DNA from: Haemonchus contortus | Lineage: Eukaryota > Nematoda > Chromadorea > Rhabditida > Trichostrongylidae | Direction: 5' to 3' | NCBI GenBank assembly: GCA_000469685.2 | Contig: LS997566.1 | Coordinates: 6,616,491-6,680,490, forward strand | Length of the DNA: 64,000 nucleotides | Part shown: positions 25,465-35,577 of the stretch, in pieces | Layout: each line of letters opens with the position of its first letter | Position numbering within the stretch: position 1 is the stretch's first letter | Position numbers and translations under genes: made by a program | Notes under the pieces: generated by a model | The model's input: only the letters and a program-made list of their open reading frames with translations | Told to the model about the DNA's origin: nothing | The model's database searches: none

Positions 25465-26165
25465 TCAAAGGCACAGTTTACGACAGTTTTGGGCGATCTA
25501 GATTATGAAGAAGAATGGAATATAAGTCAAGATAGTTATGGGCTATCCAGATTACGGAGAAAAATGGAAGATAAGATGAAAAATAGTGCAATGAAGGCGG
25601 AAATTTGTGCAGGCAGTTGTTTCCAAATGAAAAAAGCTGCAAAAAATCGTTAGAGGGGGGACGCGAATCGGATCAGAAAAAACGGAGAAAAATGGGGCGT
25701 TTGGACAAGCTATGCAATGTGTGTCATTGCGTACTTGTGTGTACTGGTGCGAGTAGCTGACTACAGTAAGCAAAATTCGTTTACTCATAAGCATAAGCTA
25801 ACAAAAAACCCTAGTAACAGCAAAAATAGCCTAACTCTTTCAGCTTTCAGAAAGTTGAATTGCAGCAGCAAAAAGAATAATGGAAAATAGAATGGGAGAA
25901 AACATCGCCTCATCAACCGGCGATCAGCTGATTGTGTGTGGTTCCTAAAACGAATATTGCAATCTGTATCGCCTCGATACTCGTCTGACGTGACACCGAT
26001 CGATGAGCGTAGCATCCGGGCGATCCGGTGGTGGGCCTCACACTATGTATGCCCTAGCTGTTGTATTTTTGGATCCAGCAGCGCCTTTCCTGTTACCCTT
26101 TGGGGTCACTCGGTACTCCTAGGTGGTGAGCTCAGAAACCATTTCTATCGTAAACTATGTCTTTA
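25465..26165. mobile_element. MITE family 1, most complete copy
   Basis: It begins TTCAAAGGCACAGTTTACGA and ends TCGTAAACTATGTCTTTAA, i.e. terminal inverted repeats of about 18 bp. It lies in intron 2 of copy C. Short open frames in it have no recognisable motif. Confidence 0.65.
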
Positions 26166-27179
26166 AGACTCCTGGGCAAACGTTCTCCGTCTTTTTCACT
26201 GCTCCTTCGATGGTCCTGAAAGCTTTACGCGTATACTTTTGCACAGCTGCAGAGTTTGAATCATCCATGATGATGACTTCTTGAAATATAATATGATTTT
26301 GAAATATGACACTAATATAATTTCACTCCGACTCTTTCAGAAGAATACGAATCGATAGAATGTGTCCTGAAAACTCCAATCTTTGCTTCAACGTGTATAT
26401 GGTGAAGATGGCAATTGGGTGAGATTAATCACCTCTCCTCTTCTATGAAAGCCATGTTCTTCAAAAAGTACCTACAAAACTAAACTTTCTACCAAATGTA
26501 TAACATTTCCCGAATTCTTAACAAAATGAAGTTCGCTGTCAACAGACCTTTTGCAAACAAAGCGCATTTATGAAACCTTTAAAAACATCATAGAAGAAGG
26601 TTCATTTGAAATGCATCTATCTTTCTTGAAGAAAAAAGAAAGAGATCGTCCGACTTCTGAGATACGATGGTCGTGGAGGAAATGGAGATTCTGGTGATAC
26701 AGCTGTCGTCATACGGCCATCTGTTGGTGAGAAACACTGATTTCAGTATGTATGCCTTCAGTGTAGCATGAAAAAATGGTATCGTTATTAACAAGCCATC
26801 CAGGAACGGAACATTCTAGAACGCATTTCACCGCGAGTCCCCCAACAGCTTGAAAAAGCGGTACCTTTCATGGTTCCCCTAATTGGGAATATTCGCTATT
26901 AATTTAGCACTTTGAAAATATCTCTCTGTCTAAGATCTACTATGTCGTACAAAATGGGTATGGGTACACTCGCTCATTTGGAAGTGCACGCACGGGGCAC
27001 GGTGCATGGGAAAACGCCCGACCCGTGCTTCCGTGAAATCCTGGTCACCCCGCCCGATTCGCGCCCGAAGCAGCCCACTACGATCTCGAGATGATATCAC
27101 AGTACCAATAAGTGTCAAAGGAACCATTGATTTGCAGTAGTCCGTGTTATTTTCTCTTTGAGCTGACTGCAGTGTGCCA

Positions 27180-27310
27180 AGCAAAAATAGACAACTGCGA
27201 CGTCTTTCAAAAATGCGCCGCTCGCGGCGGCTGCGGCGTACATAACTTCGACGGGCTAACTAACCACTTGCACCTCCAAACGAGCGATGTTTATTCCGGC
27301 CTCTGAAAAG
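27180..27310. repeat. Foldback-family fragment in copy C
   Basis: It shares GACAACTGCGACGTCTTTCA and a GC-rich core with 44300-44600 in the duplicated segment; related to the foldback elements at 50130-50320 and 52750-53022. No gene is seen. Confidence 0.4.
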
Positions 27311-28199
27311 TATGTTCTAGAAGTTTCTTGGATTTTTTTTCAATATCTTGAAGGTTCCCGTAGAATCGATGTGCACGGACACAGCCAGATTGTACGCGCA
27401 TTAACAATTGATTGATTGCTCTGATTGCTTACTAAACCCTTTCATAACGAAGCTGTCCACCCTCATTTGACACTTACATACTTCCTCACTTTACAGCTGC
27501 AGTTCATGGAGAACTGTGTCAAACTCGGCCTTAGGGTCCCCCTTTGCGGCTCTCTGCACGCTTCAAAGCCGAAAACAGGAAGGTTGAGTGTGAACCGTCT
27601 TTTTGAAGTACTTCTACGAACATTACAGGAGGAATGCTGTCAAATATAACCAATACTTTTTGAACACCCTGATGTGAGGCAAAATACAGGGTCTGAGTCC
27701 CCAACATGTTCAGGTAGAAAAGGTTCATATGACGTTTCTCGATGTCCTGACTTCCGCAAGTGGTTGATCGATCATACCACCTTTACTACACAATATGTAG
27801 GTATATGTTCTGATCATCATTTTGTCTTTTCATATATAAATCCTGTTTACAGTAAATAAATGCAAAAAGAATAAATTGAGTACGTGTTTTAACTGGCCGA
27901 TTTGTCCACGCCATGCTATTGGCAAGCTTTTTCGAATGTTATTGTCAGCCTTAACAATATTCCGAAAAAAAATTCTGAAGTACTCAAGCTTCATCAGACT
28001 TTCGATATGGAAATGTCTAGATGGCTTCAATGGTGGCTGCAACGTTTCTGATGGAGTCGCTTCCTCTGCAAGAAACTAACAAGGATAAGCAAGTGCTTGC
28101 GATAGGACTCGGTGGAGGAGCCTTCGATATGGGATTGCATCAAATAAAGCCCCATGTAAGAGTTGTCAATATTATGGGTTCATTATCCTACTATATACA

Positions 28200-28740
28200 T
28201 ATGTATAACGCGATAACTGTGCCTGTTGGATTGTCGGTGTGTTTTTCTTGATCGGGAATCCATAATTCCTGTCCCCTCTCCTGGATCTCTTGGATCTAGA
28301 GCGGTCAGATTCTATAAGAGTACAGTTGAAGGATGGGAACACTAATGATAGATGACAGACTGGACTCCGCCAACAGAGGGCTGGGCGTGCGTGAAATAAA
28401 TATTCGTTCGTACATACACAACTTCTGTTCGCGTGAACCTAGACCGCTCCAATTCGATGGGTATACAGGCGGCAGAATGAGAGCGCTGATGAGAATTGGC
28501 CAGCCACTTACCATCAGCGTACTCCTCCTGGTGCTTGTAACCCTATCGAATTCAATTTCTGAAGCGTTCCGAATAGGTGAGAGTACAGCAGCCAGAATCG
28601 GGACCTCCATGATAAAGGGAAGGTGGTGACTGAGCTGGACTCCACTCAAGGAATAGGGTGAGACAGATGGAGGTGGGAGCATAGCGCAGTTTGAGAGTAG
28701 ATACGAAGTCAAGTTAAAATAAGCGGAGAGCGATGAAAAT
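28200..28740. other. Unexplained insertion-like segment in copy C intron 7
   Basis: About 540 bp with no counterpart in introns 7 of the other copies. It holds open frames on both strands (28333-28629 + with a hydrophobic stretch ISVLLLVLVTLS; 28305-28712 - of 135 codons). I recognise neither, and overlapping antisense frames often arise by chance. No clear terminal repeats were found. Confidence 0.35.
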
Positions 28741-29949
28741 TATTCAAACACACACGACCAGAGCACTTAGTTTCGAAAAGGGTGTACACGGAGGGCCAGT
28801 TTTAACATTAAGAGAAGAGTCCGGCGTCAGCCGTGCGAACCGACTTGTACTCTTTCATGCGTCATTTGGCTTCTGTGCACTTATGAATATTTATTCGGAA
28901 TCCTTACTTTCGAAACATACATAAATTGGTTAAGGTCAACATCACGGTTGTTGAATTGGAACCGGTAGTGATAAAATTGGCTTTCAAATGGTTCGGAGTG
29001 GTCGATTCGGAAACTCATCATACAATTTTGCAAGATGGAATAAAGTTTGTAGATGATTCACTCAACCAAGGTATGACCATCCAAGCTTTAAGAAAAAACG
29101 ATGCGCGGCAGGAATTCAGAAGTGTGTCTATAGGAATAGTGTAAAAATGCAAAACTTCCCCAGTATGTCGTCGACGGAGTGTTCATTTTTAATTGCTGCC
29201 ATTTTTCATGAATAATCTGATATTTTCTTCGTAACAGTTTTTTTTTCTGATGAGTTACTCGCATAACGGGGTGGAAGGGGTAAGACGGTAAGTAATGCAC
29301 TACTACATTACATGGTCCAGTGGTCCAACTGTTGCCGCGTCTCAATAATCCCTTGCAAGCTTTCCAAACAACCTGACACTTCTTTAAATACACGCATTAG
29401 TGGAAGGCATGTTCCATAAAGAAGTGAGCAGTTAAAAAAGGATTCCTCCTTGTGAAGGAAGGAGACGGTTTTATCACAACATAGTAGGGCCGATTTTCAC
29501 AAATCAGGTGTAAAGGTTGAAAAATAGTCAGCGAAGTTAGCTGCTCAGCAAAGACGGTCACACGATCGAATTTATCGGAAATTGGCAAAGAAGATCTTTT
29601 ATTACCTGAATTGCGTTTTCTGTTGCAATTTCTTTCATAAATAGGCTACTGAATGTCACCGAGAAGTGTCTAGGAAGAAAGTACGACATCATCGCTCTTG
29701 ACGCATGTGGTCAGCTGTCAGATCCGGTTGTATGTCCTGCTGAGCCTTTTCAGAACCTGCATACCTTGGAAAAAATCAAGAATATCCTTACCCCGACAGG
29801 TTGAATTAGCCTACCCTCTTATTTAATACAGTTACGGGACAATATTGAAAATTTTGCAGGATCAGTGGTGGTGAATCTTATATCCTTGTACAATAGTGCT
29901 AGTAATGACGTTGGATGGAAAAAGGTTAGTAAATTTCATCAAGCGCCGG

Positions 29950-30550
29950 TATTTCTGTTTCCGTGATCGCGTTCTTTTAATAATGGACTTCCTGTGTACG
30001 ACAACTGTGAGGTCGCAGTATAAGTAAACTCCCCCTGCCCCCTTGCTAAACTCTGGAAGAAAGGTATCAATCCTCTCGTGAATCAATGGCGCAGAGGTGC
30101 GGATAATTGGAAAAATTATCTTTGGAATGGAGATGAATTTGAAAATAAACATGAGTTTTTTTTAGGAGCATTTGTAAGTTTATGCATAATTAATGCGGAT
30201 TCTTTCAACTAATCTTTTCTTAAAAACGATAAAAATATTCAACAAAGACATGCTCATATGATTACTCGGTGAACGGATCCACCATATTCGTCAAGCACTG
30301 CTTTCCATTTGCTATGAGTCGGACTCCACAGGCGAAAAGTTTCAATTCTTGAAAGCGATCCATGCCTTGACATCGTCGTAAGCTCTGTTCGCCAGCCAAT
30401 TATTCAACGAAAGGTTTATGTGATAATCTACAGAAGTTTCTTTCAAGAAGATCCTATTTTCAACTTGGCTCTGGCTGACTGTTCCATCAAGTTCGTTGCG
30501 ATCGCGGAATGGCTCTACCACCCTAGCCCTTTATCGAAGTAGTAGTGCAA
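29950..30550. other. Copy C intron 10, left part, nothing recognised
   Basis: AT-rich and unique-looking. A short frame near 30445-30540 has no family motif. No exon is supported. Confidence 0.35.
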
Positions 30551-30561
30551 TGTGGCGAATA

Positions 30562-30960
30562 TGAAGATGACTGGTGAAAATGTAGTTGAGGGAGGTGGGG
30601 GAGGGCCCATCCAAAGGTCAGTACATCAAGAAATAAACACTGTTCAACGTGTTAATTCTTCTTATATTAGAATTATCAAAGGCGAAGAAGGAGATGGCCA
30701 CCAATCCGTGCGTTCTTATGCGGCTTCAGCTATGGAAACGTAGTTTTTAACAAAGCCTAGGTAGGGTAGGAGCACCTGGGTGAGTGGGATGATTACCTCG
30801 TGCGAAAAAAAGAGAAAAAAGCTTGTTTACTGCGGTGCTACTTCCCGCCTAGAGCTTAGTTAAACCTGGCATGTCCCTGATATAACACGGCATAACACGT
30901 TTCATCGAGTTCATTCCTTGTTATACAAACATTTTGATAGGTGTGTTCTGAATACACTCC
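30562..30960. mobile_element. hAT-like MITE, second copy, right end eroded
   Basis: It begins GGTGAAAATGTAGTTGAGGG like the element at 33202-33619 and shares GGTAGGGTAGGAGCACCTGG and TGATTACCTCGTGCGAAAA. The right terminal repeat is not recognisable. Confidence 0.5.
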
Positions 30961-30989
30961 AGATTTCTAATGAATTTCCATCTTATCTT

Positions 30990-31852
30990 TTAAAGGCACA
31001 GGTCACGAAAGAATGGTTTCGGAGATTTGCACATAGTTTGAATTCGATGCCCCCTCTGATACCATTCGTGCAGGAATTAGGTCGGAAAAGGGTCTGGATA
31101 GGGTCAATAAGGGCAGGAACATTGGGGGACGTCAGGGCTCCGCCCCTCGCTAGGCTGACTACGGGTTCGAATTTTTCTTCACCACTTTCGCATTGGAGCG
31201 AAGTTGGTGAAAAATCGATACGCGATTGGCAAATTGCCAGGAATGGTCAGCTGGTCGACCGCAACCACCGCAGCATGAAAGAGGGGGTTTTCATGATAAT
31301 GCTAGGCTTCAACCGAGCATAAATCTTCAAATGAAAGTCAAAGAGTGTTCTTGACATTGTACAAGAACACATAAATGACCCCAAATGAAGAAAATGCGTT
31401 GCAAATAAAAAAAATTGAAATCCTAGCATGCATTTTATAAAACAACGTACTATATGGAAACTTAGGTACATTTAATCGTAAAATGATAAATATAAGGGAA
31501 TTTACTCACCTTTCTGTGCAGAACAACTGAATAAACATAAAAGTTCAGCGAAATATCAGTTGGGGAATAAATAGTTTCAAGAATCTAGTCTAAATCAGCT
31601 GTTTGGGTGTTTTGTGTGCCATTGCACACGTGGCGTCACATTCATGTACTTCCGCGAAAATTCACTTAACCACCGTTTTCCCATTATGAATCTCGTCCAA
31701 CCACTTTTTCCTCTTTTTTTTCGACCGTTTGTTTTCCTTTTTTTCACTGTTTTTTGCCTTTTATGCTTTACCATTGTCCTAGTGTAGGCCTTACCTACCA
31801 CTATCTCTGAAATACCGGATAACCCCAAAATTGTCCTGAACTGTGCCTTTAA
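30990..31852. mobile_element. MITE family 2 copy in copy C intron 10
   Basis: It begins TTAAAGGCACAGGTCACGAA and ends AACTGTGCCTTTAA, so it has terminal inverted repeats resembling those of MITE family 1. The interior starts ATGGTTTCGGAGATTTGCAC, shared with 51888-52410. No transposase was recognised. Confidence 0.6.
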
Positions 31853-31857
31853 AGGCG

Positions 31858-32130
31858 GGAGGTGATGTGGTGAAGTGGCAAGTGACGTACACTAGCACAA
31901 GCATCGTCTGGGATCAAATCCTGCATCGGCTCCCAGATCAACCAGACCTTCTATCCTTTTGAACTTGCTAACTTATGCAAAGGTTGTCTGGGAATATAAG
32001 AACAGTCACACATACAGGAGCTCATGAATCATTTCTTAGACCACATACGCATTTGAAAGGCCGATACGATTTCGAATAGAAGTCGAATGCGTGGGACCAT
32101 GCCAGAAATGGTCTGATTAGTGCCAAAAAC
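31858..32130 (+). repeat. tRNA-derived SINE in front of copy C exon 11
   Basis: Head GGTGATGTGGTGAAGTGGCA resembles an A box; B box altered (GGGATCAAATCCTGC). It runs almost to exon 11. Present at the same place in C' (47955-48235), so older than that duplication. Confidence 0.6.
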
Positions 32131-32499
32131 TTCATTCCATTTCCCATGCCTATTTTATTGCAGGTGCTCAAGATGTTTGCATCAACTTTCAAAACATGTG
32201 TGCTGCTCAATATGCGTACCATGGTAAGCAGCGTCCTAATGTGCATATCAATTATTGTATAGTATTATGTTTCTCATGTGTTTATAGAAAAAATATTAAT
32301 TTTTATAAAGAGAATTTTGATAAAAGGTTCTTTCAGGTTAACGTCGTTCTATCCTGCACTCCGTTCTCGTTTCCAAATGTACCTAACCTCATGGAATACC
32401 TTGACAATCGCTTAGATACGGTCATGTCGACATTGAATCTTGATTATGTTCTTGATAATGCACTTTACGTTACATTGTTATCTGGAAAATGAAGTGGTT

Positions 32500-33201
32500 T
32501 GAAGGGTCTATAGAATGTCTCTGTTGGAAAAGAACGCCAATGCTGGGCAGCAGTAAATAAGAGGTTTCTGGGTAACGGAACATTAACCTATTTTTGTAGC
32601 TAGTTGAATCTCAATGACGTGTTTGCATAAGCACACCTTAGAAAGACGGAAAAAGTACTAAAGGCACAGTTAATGCTGAAAATGGTCTCTAAGAATCAGC
32701 ACGAGGGTGTAGGCCCCCGAAGGGCTGCAGTCAGGCTCGAAATAAAACCAGGTAGGGCGTGATAAAGGCTCAAGAATGTTTTGCATTGTATTGCACCACA
32801 CCTAGGAAAAACCTCTCACTGCTCCATCATCCTCAACAGAGCACATCTGTTGAAGATTCGTACAGCTGATAGTCCAATCCTTTACCCACAGCTATAGAGG
32901 GAAGCAGTTTTTATATTTTCTGCTTACCTTAGCTAACTCTTTATAACATGGCGCACAACCAAAATTCGTACAAATCTTATTCTATACATCTTCCTTCGCC
33001 ATAATCTCGTACAAATTACTTCGACGACTTTTGAATGCTCCACATTTCGTGACTCCCCCAATTTTCGTTTTTTCATCAACACCGATGCACCACTATTCTG
33101 GTACACACCTCAGATTAATCTGGAACAGAGCCAATTTGAGCAGATGCAGTCATCTATGCAGATCAGTGGATTAGCTTAAATTCTAACAGGAGACAGGATT
33201 A
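32500..33201. other. 3' flank of copy C, no gene recognised
   Basis: Non-coding; duplicated as 48620-49270 downstream of C'. It probably contains the 3' UTR of copy C. Confidence 0.45.
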
Positions 33202-33619
33202 GGTGAAAATATAGTCGGGGGAAGGAGAGGGTAGATGCACCCTCCTAAGGTTATTATATCGAGAAATGAACTAAGCCTAACGTGTTGTTATATCATCACT
33301 GTGCCAAAAGTGAATGTGATGATGGGCACCGTACATCTTTGCTTGTTCAGTGGTTCTAGCCCAGAATGTGTAGTTTCCAAACTAAGCTTCGGTAGGGTAG
33401 GGGCACTTGGGTGGGTACAGTGATTACCTCGTGCGAAAAGAAGAAAAAAAGAAAGAAAACTAGCTCTCCGAGGTGCTCCTTCCCTCCTAGGCTTATTTAA
33501 AAACTGGCATGTCCCTGATGTAACAGGGTAAACAGGGTTTAACACGTTTGGCTGAGTTCACTTCTTGATATACTGACCTCAGGATGGGTTGCTTCCCTCC
33601 CCTAAATTACATTTTCACC
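33202..33619. mobile_element. hAT-like MITE with 8-bp target duplication
   Basis: 418 bp, ends GGTGAAAATATAG and ATTTTCACC as inverted repeats, extended imperfectly by G-rich and C-rich stretches. It is flanked by CAGGATTA at 33194-33201 and 33620-33627, an 8-bp direct repeat as made by hAT transposases. No coding frame. It also occupies the duplicated locus at about 49284-49665. Confidence 0.75.
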
Positions 33620-35120
33620 CAGGATTACCTATACTTGTTGATTATTTCCATGTGATTCTGGAGCTCATCATGCGCCAGTAACATCTTGGCGGTGGCGAGT
33701 TTGTTCCTCTCAAAAGCCCAGAGATTTGGAAAAAGGCAGTCAGTTATGTATCCGTGTGTTTATGTATTCAAGTAGGCATTTGATTCTATATCCATCTCAC
33801 CGCTGCTGAAAAATTCTGAATGTATGTTATCTTCTGTTGAAACTGCAGCTCGGCCGTCGCACGATTTTTATTTTAATTTTTTGTTTTCTTTTTTAGTTTT
33901 ACTCAACCCATGATTGATGTCTACCTTCTTTGTATCCACTTGATGTTTGAATGTTACATTTCCTCAATCTGTATTAGTAGTTCCCGTTCGATGGCACATG
34001 TATGGGCAATGAATAAATAAATGAATAAATAAATGAAAAAGGTTCTCACTTACACATCCGGAACGGGAACATGCGACGGAATCATTGTCGAGTTTTTGGA
34101 TCCTAACACTCCCTTTTTGCTACCACCCATCCTGGCATTTATTTTATTTATTTGTTGGATTACACTCATCTGAGTGCGCCAATAGAGGGAATTGAGGACA
34201 GGTGTACAACTACAAGAGAGTCTAACCAAGACCAGAATAAAACGAGCTGAGGTGAGCCAGCAGTGACGACCCGCTGAATACCAGTATCCGTTCTAAGGAA
34301 GAGGTGGAAAAGAACTCATCTAAGAAGACTGGGCCACACACGCTACAATAGCTGAACTGACAGCCTTGGAGAGATGAACCCAGATAGTCAGTACCCGCAC
34401 CTGTTGGCCAAGGTGCCTCATCCGAGAAGGTGTCACTGGACCAAGTCGGAACTTCGGCACACGGGTATACCAACCTCCCTCGTGGAACCGACTTGTCGGA
34501 TACAGGCAAAAGACAGTACATGAACAAAAGACTAGGTGCAGATTCAGCATGGAGCAATGAGTGGAGGGAAAGGGTAAACATGAGTAAGCTGAATGGAGCG
34601 GCGGACCGAGAACCCTAACTCAGCTCCAAGAGAGGGCGGAAGGAAAAATTGAAACAAACAAGAAATGAAAATGGAAATGGAACATAGAAAAGAAAAGAGG
34701 TTCAATCAATGCGACGTAACAAGCAGCGAAGTGGGAATGCTAAGAGCAGCTCAGTGGCATGTAGCCAACAAATAGGAGGAAAGAAATACAAACATCGATA
34801 TCAATTCAACTTGAAATGATATCTGGTAGTCGAAGTAAGCCCTACACTGTGTGAGACAATCCGAGGCATGTTGATAAAACTCCAAAAATAACGACCTGCT
34901 CCAAAATATACCCAGTTGAAACTCCATATTGCTCTTGACTTGTCGCTGATTCGGCGGTGAAGAATCTGTGGCTTCCTTTGAAGACGCGGTTCAGAGTGTG
35001 AAACTCTGCAGAACGGCCGTGGACGGTCACTCGTACACTAGGTGACGCATACCTCAGAACGTCAACTCACGCACCCGTTGCATGTCGCGTGCATTAAAGG
35101 AGTGAAATAGAAAGGTGTGC
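33620..35120. other. Spacer between C and D with LINE-tail-like fragment
   Basis: No gene recognised. 34009-34036 is an (AATAAATG)-type low-complexity run. From 34134 leftward-pointing sequence starts with an A/T tail (on the minus strand AACAAATAAATAAAATAAAT), which looks like the 3' end of a non-LTR retroelement reaching to about 34620. Its 119-codon minus-strand frame (34222-34581) has no motif I can identify. Confidence 0.35.
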
Positions 35121-35124
35121 TATT

Positions 35125-35345
35125 AGTTGATTGCTTTCCCCTGCACGCCTATCCTTCGAGGTTCGTGGTTAGTCAGTCAACTTCCTAGTATGGCTTCGCA
35201 TTCAATTTATTCCAAAAGCAATGGCGGTCATGGAAATGTAATGGTGATATTGGCTTGGGCAAGTGTCGAACCAGGGTTCGATTTATGGATCACACGTAAT
35301 AGTGTGATGGTGTGTTACTTAACACTACACTCTTACATGTGAATC
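35125..35345 (-). repeat. Second tRNA-like SINE family, upstream of copy D
   Basis: On the minus strand AGTGTTAAGTAACACACCAT and, further in, a B-box-like GGTTCGACAC. It is repeated upstream of copy E at 50395-50620. Weaker pol III boxes than the main SINE family. Confidence 0.4.
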
Positions 35346-35577
35346 AGCCCTTTTCGATTTTTCGGTAACAGGGGCATGTTCTGTTTGCAGCTTGTATTGT
35401 ATTATTGGTTTTATAGTTTCTATTCTCGTCCGTGGCAGAATATTAATGAACACACACCACGGCGGTGAACGTGGCATTCGAATACGGGACACAAGATAGC
35501 ATTATTCCCGTTCACTTCTACGCTGATTCTCTTCGAATATTTACTTATAGAGGAGAATTTGGGCTTTCTGGGCACCA

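Larger units (their letters stand above)
23678..32492 (+). pseudogene. Methyltransferase-like gene copy C, probably disrupted
   Basis: Exons: E1 23678-23803 (anchor SSFILLLLFSIALLLF), E2 24666-24709, E3 26341-26418 (RMCPENSNLCFNVYM), E4 26546-26726, E6 27714-27796, E7 28021-28155 (IGLGGGAFDMGLH), E8 28935-29070, E9 29674-29799 (ALDACGQLSDP), E10 29860-29924, E11 32164-32223, E12 32337-32492 (ends LLSGK, stop). E4 is 13 nt shorter than in B and cannot be read through in one frame. Only a degenerate stub of E5 is seen near 26848-26900. E6-E12 form a continuous open frame, so the catalytic half is intact. Introns are greatly enlarged by repeats. An alternative in-frame ATG lies at 23618. If another 5' exon is used, this copy could still be active; I judge pseudogene more likely. 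Confidence 0.6.

Noticed and set aside
34222..34581. 119-codon minus-strand frame as a gene
   Set aside because: No recognisable domain and it lies in what looks like the 3' end of a retroelement; not reported as a gene.
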